Positions 9,471-19,770 of a stretch of DNA of 64,000 nt are shown one piece after another; position 1 is the stretch's first letter; each line of letters starts with the position of its first letter. Source of the stretch: an uncultured SAR86 cluster bacterium. Lineage in GTDB: Bacteria > Pseudomonadota > Gammaproteobacteria > Magnimaribacterales > D2472. Made by a program: the position numbers and the translations under genes. Under the pieces are notes generated by a model that was not told where the DNA came from, ran no database searches, and was given only the letters and a program-made list of their open reading frames with translations. The DNA lies in assembly GCA_902617045.1 (NCBI GenBank), contig CACMVA010000005.1, positions 1-64,000 on the forward strand, written 5' to 3'.

Positions 9471-11509
9471 TTAAATAAATATTTATTAAGGAATTCTTCT
9501 TGTTTATTTAAATATTCTAGATTTGCAAGTTCCCCACATGAAACAACACAGTGACCTTCATAGGCCTGGAACATTGAGTCATAAGTTTTACCAAGTCTAT
9601 CCAGTTTACTTATAAGATCTCTTGCATGAAATACTGGGACCACATAGTCATTACTTCCATGTAAAATTAGTACAGGAGCCTTCATATTATCTACATGCAA
9701 AATTGGTGATATTTCTTTAGCATATTTTTGACCTTCCTCTGTTGAAAGATCGCCCCATTCTAATAGTGGCTCTTCATCCCAAGATTGGAATCGACTAGCT
9801 CTTCTTGCAAAATTATCTAAAAGTTGTTGTTGGTCAGTAACACCAATTGAATTAATTCCACATCTATATAAATCAGGTGTGAAAACTAATCCTGCCATTG
9901 TTGCATAACCACCATAACTAGCCCCTGCAATACAAACTCTATCTTCGTCTGCATATCCGTTCTCTATAGCCCACATTACACCATCAGTAATGTCGTCCTG
10001 CATTTTTTTACCCCATTCAAGATTACCAGCCTTGTAATGGTTGGTTCCTAAACCAGTCGATCCTCTAAAATCTGGTTGAAGAACGTTAATTCCCAAATTT
10101 GCAAAAAACTGAGCCCAAGCATCGAATCCAATTCGTTGTTTAGTATTTGGTCCACCATGAGGAAGAATGATGAAATAATTTTTATCTGTTTCTTTTGAAG
10201 TGAGAGTTAGTAGAGCTGGAATTTCTAGTCCATCTCTTGCTGTGTAGGTTACGAACTCTCTTTTTGCTAACTTTGATCTATCTAACCAAGGTCTTGACTG
10301 ATATAACTGATTGACCTGATTTTTGTATAAATCAACAATATAGTAATCACCAGGATTACTTGGACCTGATACTAAAATCATCATTACCTTACCTGATACG
10401 TCTGAAGATAGCACCTCAACTTCTTCACCTGGGAATAACTGTTTTATTGCTATATATGTAGCTTCAAGTTCTTTATCAAAAAATAATGCTTCTTGTTGGT
10501 ATGATTCATATCCAATAGCGCTTATTTCTGAACTACCAAAGCTAGAGTAGGGATTTCCAGAGGCCTGTCTGCAACTTCCAGTTAATCCTCCAACGTCATA
10601 TCTTGGATCTTGATATAATTTTTCTGAAAACTCTCTAGTCTCCATATCATAGAAATAAATTGCATTGGTGTCATTCTCTTCAAGTAACTTACCAGATGGG
10701 CTAAACTTTGAGCCAGATACGACTACCTTTCCTTTATATGTTCCAATTGGTGTAAATCCTGGTTGTTGACAGGCAAACCTAAAATGCTCCTTCCATTGTT
10801 TTTCATTAGCATCATATTCATATAAAACTCTATCTAAACCAACATCTACTAACATACCTAGTGGTAATTTTGTTTCATGATCATTTAAGGCACCTAGGAT
10901 AGCTTTACCTTTCATATCTCCTATATCCGGTCCATAGGCTAGTCTGGTTTTTTTACCGGTGAATATGTTTAGTCTGTAGTAATCAAAAATTACAGCTCTT
11001 CTTTCGTTTGTAATAACATACACATGATTAGGATCATCATAATCATAGTTATAGATTTCCTGTCCCCAATTACCACCTTTTTTAATAATTGTTCTTTTTG
11101 TCCCATCAATATTCATGGCAAATGTAACTCTAGATTCAATATTTTGGCCAGTCTTATATCTTGGTGTATACCAAATTCTATTACTACTTAGCCAGCCGGC
11201 ACCATTGATGCCGCCTTCAGCACTTCCATCACTAATCATAGTGGTTTCCATAGAATCTAAATCAAGAAGAAGAAGTCCTCTATCTCTCATTTCATCTTCT
11301 ACCTGTTTAACTTTATCTTGTTCAATATCACATACATTGTCTTTTACAGTATTAATAATAAGAAGATGTCTACCATCAGGTGATACCATCATGCTATTAA
11401 AATTAGAGTAGCAAGCAAAGTATTCATTTGGTATATCTTCATAGGCTTGAAGACTATATGAACTAAGTGCAAAAATTGCTGACAAAAGAGTAAGATTTAT
11501 ATATTTCAT
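9467..11509 (-). CDS. Secreted S9-family (prolyl oligopeptidase) serine peptidase
   Basis: 680 aa with a signal peptide (cleavage likely after SLQA). The N-terminal two-thirds forms the beta-propeller region; the C-terminal alpha/beta-hydrolase domain shows the oxyanion segment LPHGGPN, the nucleophile in GASYGGYA, the acid in HGSNDYVVP and the catalytic His in YEGHCV. Such enzymes cut short peptides in the periplasm. Divergent from the large TonB-dependent receptor gene across a 217-bp intergenic region; a shared peptide-uptake role is possible but only inferred from the neighbourhood. Confidence 0.9.
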   Translation of the reverse strand: MKYINLTLLSAIFALSSYSLQAYEDIPNEYFACYSNFNSMMVSPDGRHLLIINTVKDNVCDIEQDKVKQVEDEMRDRGLLLLDLDSMETTMISDGSAEGGINGAGWLSSNRIWYTPRYKTGQNIESRVTFAMNIDGTKRTIIKKGGNWGQEIYNYDYDDPNHVYVITNERRAVIFDYYRLNIFTGKKTRLAYGPDIGDMKGKAILGALNDHETKLPLGMLVDVGLDRVLYEYDANEKQWKEHFRFACQQPGFTPIGTYKGKVVVSGSKFSPSGKLLEENDTNAIYFYDMETREFSEKLYQDPRYDVGGLTGSCRQASGNPYSSFGSSEISAIGYESYQQEALFFDKELEATYIAIKQLFPGEEVEVLSSDVSGKVMMILVSGPSNPGDYYIVDLYKNQVNQLYQSRPWLDRSKLAKREFVTYTARDGLEIPALLTLTSKETDKNYFIILPHGGPNTKQRIGFDAWAQFFANLGINVLQPDFRGSTGLGTNHYKAGNLEWGKKMQDDITDGVMWAIENGYADEDRVCIAGASYGGYATMAGLVFTPDLYRCGINSIGVTDQQQLLDNFARRASRFQSWDEEPLLEWGDLSTEEGQKYAKEISPILHVDNMKAPVLILHGSNDYVVPVFHARDLISKLDRLGKTYDSMFQAYEGHCVVSCGELANLEYLNKQEEFLNKYLFN

Positions 11510-11667
11510 AATTATTTAGTATTTTTTAAAATTTTTAGTTTAACGAGAAAATACTATTATATTTGTTAGATTGAGCATATAAAAGCTAAAAATTGCAATT
11601 TGTACTATTTTATTTATAAATCTTGATTAATTTACAATTACAAAGCAAAATAACCATTGGATAGTCG

Positions 11668-11705
11668 ATATTTGACGTATTTATTTCGTTGAAGTCGTCA
11701 AATAT
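11668..11705. promoter_or_regulatory. 10-bp perfect inverted repeat before TonB-receptor gene
   Basis: ATATTTGACG at 11668-11677 is matched by its exact reverse complement CGTCAAATAT at 11696-11705, separated by 18 nt. The right arm ends 8 nt before the GGGG ribosome-binding run of the receptor gene. It could be an operator for a dimeric repressor or a leader-RNA hairpin controlling ribosome access. No known regulator site was recognised. Confidence 0.5.
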
Positions 11706-11726
11706 ACACACACGGGGATATTTATT

Positions 11727-14700
11727 ATGAAAATTAAATACTTTTTTTCTTTATATTTTTTATTGTTTTTAACTTCAGGATTTGCATTAGCGGATAATCC
11801 TGGTGAAGTTGTTGCTTCTTCTCCAGAGACATCTGAAGAGTCTTCTGAAGACCAGACTGTAGAAACGACTGAAAGCGAAAGCGAAGTTGTTGAATCTTCA
11901 GACGGCGATGAAGAAGTTGTGAAACTTCAAAAAGTTGTTGTTACAGGATCAAGAATTAAAAGAACTGATCTATCTGGAGCATTACCACTTTTGGTCATAA
12001 CAAAAGAGGACATTGATGCTGGTGGCTTTAGGAATATTACAGAAGCTTTGCAAGCTGTTCCTGCTGCGAATGCATTTAACCAGAACGAACAAGAAACTAA
12101 TTACTTTACTCCAAATGCAAACTCACTTAACTTGAGAAACATTGGACCTAGTAAAACTCTTTATTTAATTAATGGAAGAAGAACTGCTGACTATCCAGTC
12201 CCTTATAACAATGCTAGTAACATTGTTAACTTATCAACGATACCAAATGGTTTAGTTGATAGAATTGAGGTTTTATCTCAAGGTTCTTCTGCTATTTATG
12301 GTTCAGACGCAGTTGGTGGTGTTGTAAACATTATCACCAGAGAAGGCATGGACTATTCAACAATCCAAGGTTTTTCATCTATAACTGAACATGGTGGTGA
12401 CATGATAAATAGTCTCACCTTTACAACTGGAGGATTCTTTGGAGCATCTAGTTGGACTTTGGGTATTGATGCCACACAAGTAGATCCCATGTATCTTGCT
12501 GATAGAGATGGATATAACGACTGGAAAGACGATCCGGATTATGGACAAACATATGCAAACCCAAGATGGGGTGCTGCAATGCAATTTATACCATGGTATT
12601 GGCCCGGTGGTGACGCTGTGACAGTTTCTCCTGAAGATCTCGGTTATCCTTGTGATAGTCAAGACTTATCTGGAGGAGCTTTCAGACTATTCAGTAGAGA
12701 CAAGCCTGAAGTTTATGGTACTACTAACTATACTGGTTCATATCAAGGATATGCTTGTGCATATAACAGAGGTGCTAACGGTGGTGACTCAACAAGTATT
12801 GTTAACGAAAGAGATGATGTCACTATAATGGGTACTTTTACTCATAACTTTGATAGCGGCACTCAATTTAATGCAAGAGTTTATCATTTTACTGAAGAAG
12901 CTTATTTCAGAAGTTCTGTTTCAAGATATATATCATTAGGATCTATGATTGATTCAAGAATTCTTATTGCTATGCGAGATGTTGAAAATGATCTTATACC
13001 TGCTGGTAACCCTGTTGGTAGAGCCTCATATATTCTAAGGTACTTCACGCCTGCTATGGGTAAACCATTTGAAGCAAGATCAGATTATGAAGAAGATATG
13101 ACAGATATTTTCTTTGGTTTTAATGGAACTCTTGATAATGGTTACGAATGGTCAGTTGGTGCAAACATGACTGAATATAACTCATTCTTTGAGGATTCAG
13201 AGCTTACTCAAAAAGGTAAGGATTATATGGCTGGTGTTGGAATGACTAATCCTGATGGCTCACTTGCAACTGGTTGGTATGCTGGGGATCCTTGTCAGCA
13301 TCGTGATTCTGGAATGGGTGGATTGCTTGCAAGCTTTGGTTTTTCAAACTGTTTCTTCCCAGAAAGACTTTATGGACCTATTTCTCAAGAGTTGTTCTCA
13401 TCATGGTTGGTTGACGATTCGGTTGATGCTGAATCCTATCAGTATATGATTGATGCAGACTTAACTGGTGAGTTTATGGCTGGATCTACTCCGGTAGCAT
13501 TCAATATTCATGCTGAATATCAGTATCAAGACTACGAAGTTATTCCATCAGAAGGTAGACTTGATGACACTATCTACGGTGGTGATGACGCAATTCAAAT
13601 CATTCAAGGATCAACCAGGTATGGTTTTGGTGATAGGAATAGATTTTCACTAGGTTTTGAAGCACAAGCTCCAATTGGTGATAAATTAGAAATCACATTA
13701 GCGTCAAGATATGACTCATACGATGATGATTCATCTAGTATCGGATCAAGATGGTCTTCAATGTTTAACTTTGCTTATAGACCAACTGAAGACTTCTTAC
13801 TTAGAGGTTCTGCAGGCCAAACATTTAGAGCACCAGATATGCACTATGTTTATTCACAACCTAGTTCAGTGTTTTCATATGGTGTTGATTATCCTCAATG
13901 TTATGCAAACTATGTAGCTGGATCTACTGCAACAGGACCAATAGATCCTCAAGATTTAGCAACAGCTGCATCGCTTTGTGGAAACCAAGGAGCTTACGGA
14001 GATTACTTTAAAACTTTCCAAAGTGGTAATAAAGAACTTCTAGCAGAAGAGGGCGAAAATTACTCATTAGGTTTTGTTTTAAATATTGGTGAAAATATGA
14101 GCTGGCAGTTTGATGCATACCATGTTTACCTTGAGAATCAAGTTGCTCAAGAGTCAAACTCATCACAGTTAGTTGCTGAGGGTGTTTGTCTATATGGCCA
14201 AGCATTTATTGATTGGTATGACATTGCTGAAAACGTACCCCAAAGAGATTGTGATTTAATTACATCAAGAATTACAAGATCACAAGATACTTTCCCTGGA
14301 GACGCTCCTACATCATTAACTGATGTTGTTAATATTACTAGAAGCCCAAGAAATAATGGTTATATTGAGTATGTAGGTGCTGATACTTATATCAATTGGA
14401 GAAAAGAAACTGAAAATGTTGGTGACTTTGCAGTTTCAATAGGTTCGACAACAATTGATCATATTAATTATTTAGCTGACCCATACGGAGATGAAATTGA
14501 GTTCTTAAGTTATTACACCTATGAACCAAGATCTAGACAAAATATGAACTTCTCATATCAGTATGAGAAACATCAAGTGAATGTGAATATGACTAGAATG
14601 GGTCATATGAATATCGTTCGTAATTCAAGTGGAGGAACAAAATCTGATCCACATATTATTACAAACGTATCATATTTCTATGACTTTAATCCTGATTTCG

Positions 14701-14837
14701 ATACTTATATAAGTATTAGAAATATTGACGATGTAATGCCTCAGAAAGACGGTGGTTATTCATATCCTTTCTTTGCTAATGGTTATTACAGCGCATTTGG
14801 ACGATATGCCACAATTGGTGTAACTTATAGATTCTAA
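11727..14837 (+). CDS. TonB-dependent outer-membrane receptor (large)
   Basis: 1036 aa. Signal peptide ending SGFALA, then an acidic Ser/Glu-rich linker of about 45 residues, a TonB-box-like VVKLQKVVVTGSRI, the plug domain (EDIDAGGFRNITEALQAVP, DRIEVLSQGSSAIYGSDAVGGVVNI) and a long beta-barrel ending in aromatic TYRF. The plug wording is that of the proteobacterial receptors for carbohydrates or peptides rather than classical siderophore receptors; the ligand is unknown. Start supported by a GGGG run 9 nt upstream. Followed by a strong terminator and then the TonB energy operon, which probably powers it. Confidence 0.93.
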   Translation: MKIKYFFSLYFLLFLTSGFALADNPGEVVASSPETSEESSEDQTVETTESESEVVESSDGDEEVVKLQKVVVTGSRIKRTDLSGALPLLVITKEDIDAGGFRNITEALQAVPAANAFNQNEQETNYFTPNANSLNLRNIGPSKTLYLINGRRTADYPVPYNNASNIVNLSTIPNGLVDRIEVLSQGSSAIYGSDAVGGVVNIITREGMDYSTIQGFSSITEHGGDMINSLTFTTGGFFGASSWTLGIDATQVDPMYLADRDGYNDWKDDPDYGQTYANPRWGAAMQFIPWYWPGGDAVTVSPEDLGYPCDSQDLSGGAFRLFSRDKPEVYGTTNYTGSYQGYACAYNRGANGGDSTSIVNERDDVTIMGTFTHNFDSGTQFNARVYHFTEEAYFRSSVSRYISLGSMIDSRILIAMRDVENDLIPAGNPVGRASYILRYFTPAMGKPFEARSDYEEDMTDIFFGFNGTLDNGYEWSVGANMTEYNSFFEDSELTQKGKDYMAGVGMTNPDGSLATGWYAGDPCQHRDSGMGGLLASFGFSNCFFPERLYGPISQELFSSWLVDDSVDAESYQYMIDADLTGEFMAGSTPVAFNIHAEYQYQDYEVIPSEGRLDDTIYGGDDAIQIIQGSTRYGFGDRNRFSLGFEAQAPIGDKLEITLASRYDSYDDDSSSIGSRWSSMFNFAYRPTEDFLLRGSAGQTFRAPDMHYVYSQPSSVFSYGVDYPQCYANYVAGSTATGPIDPQDLATAASLCGNQGAYGDYFKTFQSGNKELLAEEGENYSLGFVLNIGENMSWQFDAYHVYLENQVAQESNSSQLVAEGVCLYGQAFIDWYDIAENVPQRDCDLITSRITRSQDTFPGDAPTSLTDVVNITRSPRNNGYIEYVGADTYINWRKETENVGDFAVSIGSTTIDHINYLADPYGDEIEFLSYYTYEPRSRQNMNFSYQYEKHQVNVNMTRMGHMNIVRNSSGGTKSDPHIITNVSYFYDFNPDFDTYISIRNIDDVMPQKDGGYSYPFFANGYYSAFGRYATIGVTYRF

Positions 14838-14851
14838 GTAGATCTTAACTT

Positions 14852-14883
14852 AAAAAAACATCCTCATATGAGGATGTTTTTTT
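14852..14883 (+). terminator. Rho-independent terminator after TonB receptor
   Basis: A palindromic stem built on ACATCCTC/GAGGATGT is flanked by an A-tract on the left and T-tract on the right, directly after the receptor stop codon. It separates the receptor transcript from the DUF3450-ExbB-ExbD-TonB operon. Confidence 0.9.
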
Positions 14884-14910
14884 ATTAATTGATGTAAAAT
14901 ATATATAAAT

Positions 14911-15678
14911 ATGAAATATATTTCTAACACATTAGCCGCGCTTGTTATATCAATATCTTTTGATATTTATGCTCAAGAAATAGTAGATGAGACTATCGAT
15001 ACACAGGTTTCTGCCAGCTCAATAAGCCAGAATGCTCAAATCAAAATTGACGGACTCGATGAACAGTCTAAAGAGCTTTATTATGAGTATAAAGATACTA
15101 TAGCTGAGTATAAAAGTTTAAAGATTTATGATGATCAACTCCAAGAAATCATCAACGCACAAAATGATGAAATAAAGAGTATCCTAAATCAAATAGACTC
15201 ACTTGATTCAACTAATAAAGATATTCTCCCGTTCCTTAAAAGAATGATTGATGCTCTGAGGGAGTTTGTTCTTCTTGATGTACCATTTTTAAAAGAACAA
15301 AGACTGAATAAAATAAATGAACTTGATAGTATCTTGCTTAAAGCAAATGTGACTACTGCAGAAAAGTTCAGAAAAGTTTTTGAGGCATATCAATCAGAGT
15401 ATAACTTTGGAAATACTATTGAAACTTATAGCGGTACTATGGAGATTGATAATGATCAAATGGCCGTAAGATTTTTTAGATTAGGTAGAATTGGTTATTA
15501 CTACGCCTCGTTAGATTATAAAAAAACAGGATATTGGGATGATTTTAGTAAAGAATGGGTTCACTCAAGAGGTAAATTTAGTAATGAACTCGAAGCTGCA
15601 ATAGATATTGCTAATAGACAAGCTCCACCAAACTTTATAAATCTTCCAATTAAACCAATTGATAGGACAGAGCTATGA
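14911..15678 (+). CDS. DUF3450 periplasmic protein of the TonB2 system
   Basis: 255 aa; signal peptide with likely cleavage in IYAQE, then a coiled-coil segment (about residues 45-95, rich in Lys/Glu/Gln/Ile) and a compact C-terminal domain with RFFRLGRIGYYYAS and GYWDDFSKEW, characteristic of DUF3450. In other gammaproteobacteria this protein is encoded first in ExbB2/ExbD2/TonB2 operons; its exact role is unclear. First gene of the operon, overlapping the next by 4 nt. Confidence 0.85.
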   Translation: MKYISNTLAALVISISFDIYAQEIVDETIDTQVSASSISQNAQIKIDGLDEQSKELYYEYKDTIAEYKSLKIYDDQLQEIINAQNDEIKSILNQIDSLDSTNKDILPFLKRMIDALREFVLLDVPFLKEQRLNKINELDSILLKANVTTAEKFRKVFEAYQSEYNFGNTIETYSGTMEIDNDQMAVRFFRLGRIGYYYASLDYKKTGYWDDFSKEWVHSRGKFSNELEAAIDIANRQAPPNFINLPIKPIDRTEL

Positions 15679-17000
15679 TTAAAAATAATTTACTAGCTCT
15701 TTCGTTTCTATTATCAGTTTTTATTTTTGCTCAAGAAGAAGTAGAGGAAATACCAATTGAAGAGCAAAGAAATAATAAAATCAAAGAATTACTTCAAACT
15801 GTTGAGACTAACAAAAGTATATACATTCAGGAAGATCAACTAAGAATAAATGAATTCTTAGATTTGATAGATGAAAGACAAAACATGCTTTCAAAAGCAA
15901 AAACAGACCTTCAAAATGAAAAAGCAAGAAATGAAAGACTTGAAAAAGAATTTGAGGAGAACGAAAAACTTTTAGCTGAACTTGAAGAAAGGCTGCAGAT
16001 AAAAATTGGTGTTTTAGGAGAATTATTTGGAGTTGCAAGACAATTTGCTGGCGAACTTTTATCTAATTCAGAGAATGCTTATACCTTTACTGAATTTCCA
16101 CAAAGAGGAGATAAATTAAGAGAAATTGGACAGATACAGGTTCATAATATTAATGAGCTTGAAACATTATGGTTGGAATATTTTAATGAAATAGTAGCCT
16201 CAGGTGAAATAAAAGAATTCAAATCAAAAATCATTAATTCTAAAGGAGATGCTTTTGAAGATAATATAATTAGATATGGTTTATTCTCAGCGTCATATAA
16301 CTCTAAATATATTAAAACACTTCCTGAACTAGGAGGTTTTGAGCTTCTTCAAAGACAGCCCGAAAGGAGTGTTCGTAAAACACTTAGAAGACACCAAAGA
16401 GCAGATGAATACAGATCTGCTTCAATTGATCCAACAAGAGGATTTTTGCTATCTTTATATTTAGATAAATCTAGTTGGTTTGAGAGGATTGCTCAAGGAA
16501 AATCAGTTGGGTTTATTATTATCTTAATTGGTATTGCTGGAGTTATTTTTTCTTCATACAAAATATATTTGCTAAACGAAAATAAAAAATTACTAGAAGA
16601 TCCTAATGAATCTAATGTTATAAGTGAAATGGTTGAAAGTATAAGAGAAGGCACCTCATATCAATCAAAAGAGAATATTATTGATGAATTAATCTCCAAT
16701 TACAGTGCCAAACTCGATTGGGGTGTCAGCTGGATTAAGTTTGTAGCAGCTGTTGCACCGTTACTAGGTTTGTTAGGAACTGTTATTGGTATGATTGAAA
16801 CCTTCCAAGCTATAACTTTATTTGGCACAGGAGATCCTAAACAAATGGCTGGTGGTATATCGCAAGCATTAGTAACTACTATGCTTGGTTTAATTGTTGC
16901 AGCTCCTCTGCTTGGTTTTTATACATATATATCAGACAGAGTTAATACCCTTATTCAAGTGGTTGAAGAGAAGGGCTCCTATCTATTATCAAAAGAATAA
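15675..17000 (+). CDS. MotA/TolQ/ExbB proton-channel protein with periplasmic coiled-coil domain (TtpC-like)
   Basis: 441 aa. Signal-like N-terminus, a long coiled coil (about residues 60-125), a further periplasmic domain, one membrane segment near residue 280 (VGFIIILIGIAGVIF), then the MotA/TolQ/ExbB domain with FVAAVAPLLGLLGTVIGMIETF and a final helix (ISQALVTTMLGLIVAAPLLGF). This long-form ExbB matches the TtpC component of Vibrio TonB2 systems, which links ExbB to TonB. Stop and next start share one base, implying coupled translation. Confidence 0.88.
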   Translation: MIKNNLLALSFLLSVFIFAQEEVEEIPIEEQRNNKIKELLQTVETNKSIYIQEDQLRINEFLDLIDERQNMLSKAKTDLQNEKARNERLEKEFEENEKLLAELEERLQIKIGVLGELFGVARQFAGELLSNSENAYTFTEFPQRGDKLREIGQIQVHNINELETLWLEYFNEIVASGEIKEFKSKIINSKGDAFEDNIIRYGLFSASYNSKYIKTLPELGGFELLQRQPERSVRKTLRRHQRADEYRSASIDPTRGFLLSLYLDKSSWFERIAQGKSVGFIIILIGIAGVIFSSYKIYLLNENKKLLEDPNESNVISEMVESIREGTSYQSKENIIDELISNYSAKLDWGVSWIKFVAAVAPLLGLLGTVIGMIETFQAITLFGTGDPKQMAGGISQALVTTMLGLIVAAPLLGFYTYISDRVNTLIQVVEEKGSYLLSKE

Positions 17001-17509
17001 TGCTTGATGAACTATTTATAAGAGGCGGACCAGTACTTTATGTATTGTTTTTTATTACTTTGCTTATTTTTTATATTCTTATAGATAAATATAATTTTCT
17101 ACTATTAAATTCTAAAGATTGGTTAAACAATCAATTAAGCAAATTCAAAGAAGAGTTTCCTCCAGAATCTACAGACTTTAAGATTGTTGATCGAGTTTTA
17201 TTGTCATCAACTACACGAGAATTTAATTCAAACATAAAAATTCTTCAAGGTTTGATAAGTATGTGTCCAATGATTGGCCTATTGGGGACTGTGTATGGAA
17301 TGATAGAAGTTTTTGAGGTTTTATCATTTTTAGGAACTGGTAATCCAAGAGCAATGTCATCAGGTGTTGCTATGGCAACAATACCAACTATGTCAGGAAT
17401 GGTAATTACTCTTTTCGGTCTCTATTTTTATCAGGACATTAATGGAAGAATAGAGAATCTATCAAAAGATTTTAAATTAAGTTTAAAATCCGAGGGATAT
17501 AAATTATGA
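17000..17509 (+). CDS. exbB: ExbB-like biopolymer transport protein
   Basis: 169 aa, the short canonical ExbB2. Three membrane segments: LYVLFFITLLIFYILI near the N-terminus, then the conserved pair SMCPMIGLLGTVYGMIEVF and VAMATIPTMSGMVITLFGLYF. With ExbD it forms the inner-membrane proton channel that energises TonB. Directly coupled to its neighbours (1-nt overlap upstream, 4-nt downstream). Confidence 0.92.
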   Translation: MLDELFIRGGPVLYVLFFITLLIFYILIDKYNFLLLNSKDWLNNQLSKFKEEFPPESTDFKIVDRVLLSSTTREFNSNIKILQGLISMCPMIGLLGTVYGMIEVFEVLSFLGTGNPRAMSSGVAMATIPTMSGMVITLFGLYFYQDINGRIENLSKDFKLSLKSEGYKL

Positions 17510-17910
17510 AAAGAAGATCAAGAAGGAATAATGAAGAGAACGCATTAGATTTAACTCCAATGATGGATATCGTTTTTATCATGTTAATTTTCTTTATAGT
17601 TACAACTTCATTCGTAAAAGAAACAGGAGTGGATATAAACAGACCAAATGCTGAAACTGCTGAAAGAGATGAGAAAGGTAATATTTTAGTTGCACTCACT
17701 GAAAATAATGAGATATGGATTGATAAAAGAAGAGTTGACCTTAAAGCTGTAAGAGCAAATATAGAAAGATTAAAAATAGAATATCCTGGCGGCTCTGTAA
17801 TTATTCAAGCAGATAAGTTATCTAAATCAGGATTACTTGTTGAAACAATGGATCAAATTAGATTAGCTGGAATTCAAAATATATCTATTGCAGCAAAAAA
17901 TGATAATTGA
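17506..17910 (+). CDS. exbD: ExbD biopolymer transport protein
   Basis: 134 aa. A basic N-terminus (KRRSRRNNEENALDLTPMMDIVFIML) leads into a single membrane helix containing the conserved proton-carrying Asp of PMMD, followed by a periplasmic domain. Works with ExbB to convert proton flow into TonB movement. The start overlaps exbB by 4 nt, and the 3' end overlaps tonB. Confidence 0.93.
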   Translation: MKRRSRRNNEENALDLTPMMDIVFIMLIFFIVTTSFVKETGVDINRPNAETAERDEKGNILVALTENNEIWIDKRRVDLKAVRANIERLKIEYPGGSVIIQADKLSKSGLLVETMDQIRLAGIQNISIAAKNDN

Positions 17911-18526
17911 TCAAAAAAAAGTTATAAATTTATCAATCACTTTTGTCGTAACAGTTGTAATTTTCTTGATTATCCAATCTCTTATTACAAGAAATTCAAA
18001 TTTAGATTTAGAAAATAGACCTCAGAATTATATTGAATTTATAAGAATTAAACAGGATGATAATTTAGAACAAAGAACTAGAACGTTGCCCGAAAAGCCA
18101 CCACAACCAAAAAGACCACCTCAGCCTGAGGTTGAAATTGATGACACGAAGCCACCTCCTATGCAAAATTTAGACATTGATATACCTGATTTTGATGTCC
18201 CAACAGATTTTAAAGGTGCTTTTTTGGGTGATATATCCAATCTAGGTTCAGGTACTAGTCAATTAATACCCTTGGTAAAAGTTGCTCCTAGATGTCCACC
18301 TGAAGCAGCTTTAGCTGGAATTAATGGCGAAGTTTTGTTAAATTTGCTTGTGAATTCTTCTGGAAGGGTTGAACAAATAAGACTGGTTAGAGCAAATCCT
18401 CCAAGAGTGTTCAATAGAGAGGCTACTAAAGCCGTTAGAAGATGGCAGTTTAAGCCAAAAACAATTGATGGTATTGCTGTAGAACAAAGAGGTGAACTTA
18501 AAGTGGAGTTTATTTGTAATGTTTAA
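17900..18526 (+). CDS. tonB: TonB energy-transducing protein
   Basis: 208 aa from the ATG at 17900 inside the end of exbD (the track's TTG at 17888 is less likely). One N-terminal membrane helix (FVVTVVIFLIIQSLI), a short Pro/Lys-rich stretch (PEKPPQPKRPPQPE), and a C-terminal TonB domain with PRCPPEAALAGINGEVLLNL, FNREATKAVRRWQFKP and a final beta strand. It spans the periplasm and pulls on TonB-box receptors. The Pro-rich segment is short, as in TonB2-type proteins. Confidence 0.93.
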   Translation: MIIDQKKVINLSITFVVTVVIFLIIQSLITRNSNLDLENRPQNYIEFIRIKQDDNLEQRTRTLPEKPPQPKRPPQPEVEIDDTKPPPMQNLDIDIPDFDVPTDFKGAFLGDISNLGSGTSQLIPLVKVAPRCPPEAALAGINGEVLLNLLVNSSGRVEQIRLVRANPPRVFNREATKAVRRWQFKPKTIDGIAVEQRGELKVEFICNV

Positions 18527-19748
18527 AATCAAAAAAATTATTTATACATTGTCCTTAATTGGATTTATTGGCAATGCACCCATTATTAATGCTTCTGAGG
18601 ACACTATAAGCCAGTGGACTTATAACTATTTCAAGAGAATTCATAATTATATGGAAATGGAACGATTTGAGGATGCAGGGCGAGAATTAGAAACTCTTGC
18701 AAATAGATATTTTAAAAATGAAAGAAGTTATGAAAGGGCACTTATAAACCAACTTTACGGACAGTTTTATATGATTCAGGGTGATTTTTATAGCGCTATA
18801 CCTTGGTTTGAAAAAGCAGTGCAGTTTGGCTATCTAAATCTACCAGGAGAAATACAAACCAGGTCAAATCTTGCTGCTGCATATTTCCAAGCAGGTCGAT
18901 ATGATGATGTTATTAAAACTTTACTTATGACTCAGGAAATGGGCATGAAAAGAGGTATAGACTTAAGTGCGAGTAATTTTGTAATGCTTGGAATGGCGTA
19001 TTATCAATTAAATGATATCCAACCAGCATACAAATATATTTCTAAAGGTAATGATGTATCAGAAAAACTTAATGAGGATTGGTTACAGTATGAATTTGGA
19101 CTTGCTGTAAAGTTAAAAAAGTACAATGAAGCTATAGAAGTTGGTCAATTTTTAATTTTTGTTAATCCTGATAAAAGTACATATTGGAAACAGTTAAGTG
19201 GAGTTTATTATGGTGGTAATAACGAAGATCAGTCGTTAGCTGGTTTAGAACTTGCTTTTGAAAAAGGTGCTATGGAAAAAGAAGTTGATTTTTTAAATCT
19301 CTCAAAATATTTTCTTTATAAAGATCTACCGACCAAGGCAATTAAAGTCTTAAATTTTGGCTTTGAAAATAAGAAGATTAAAATCGATAAAAAAAATCTT
19401 GATCTATTGGCTGACGCATATTTCTTATCTAAAGATAGAGAGGAGGGTATTAACACCCTAATCAAATCTCTTGACATTGAAGCTGATTCTAAAACTTCAT
19501 ATAAAATTGCTAGATTTGCTTTTGAAGCAGAAAATTGGGATATGGCTATAAAGTATTTTAATAGAGCTAAGTCTGAAAAATGGAATGATGTGCCAGGACG
19601 AATAGATCTTTTAACTGGTATTGCTTATTTTGAAAAGGATCAGTTTAATGATGCTCTAAAATATATGGAGATTGCTATCAACTATGATGAATCTAAGTCT
19701 GCAGCTGAAGGATGGATTCAATACATAAAACAATCAATGGGCGCTTAA
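18519..19748 (+). CDS. Periplasmic TPR protein of the TonB2 operon
   Basis: 409 aa from the ATG at 18519, which overlaps the tonB stop; the track's GTG at 18492 would lie deeper inside tonB. Signal peptide (LIGFIGNAPIINAS), then tetratricopeptide-like helical repeats throughout, e.g. FYSAIPWFEKAVQFGY and FNDALKYMEIAINYDES. TPR proteins of this kind are commonly the last gene of DUF3450-ExbB-ExbD-TonB operons and are thought to assist the complex. A gap of 22 nt follows before the ABC exporter genes. Confidence 0.85.
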   Translation: MFKIKKIIYTLSLIGFIGNAPIINASEDTISQWTYNYFKRIHNYMEMERFEDAGRELETLANRYFKNERSYERALINQLYGQFYMIQGDFYSAIPWFEKAVQFGYLNLPGEIQTRSNLAAAYFQAGRYDDVIKTLLMTQEMGMKRGIDLSASNFVMLGMAYYQLNDIQPAYKYISKGNDVSEKLNEDWLQYEFGLAVKLKKYNEAIEVGQFLIFVNPDKSTYWKQLSGVYYGGNNEDQSLAGLELAFEKGAMEKEVDFLNLSKYFLYKDLPTKAIKVLNFGFENKKIKIDKKNLDLLADAYFLSKDREEGINTLIKSLDIEADSKTSYKIARFAFEAENWDMAIKYFNRAKSEKWNDVPGRIDLLTGIAYFEKDQFNDALKYMEIAINYDESKSAAEGWIQYIKQSMGA

Positions 19749-19770
19749 TTTTTATTAGTGTAATTTTAAA

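Noticed and set aside
11115-11411. 98-aa plus-strand ORF inside the S9 peptidase gene
   Set aside because: Shadow ORF of the peptidase propeller region on the other strand; no start signal or family resemblance.
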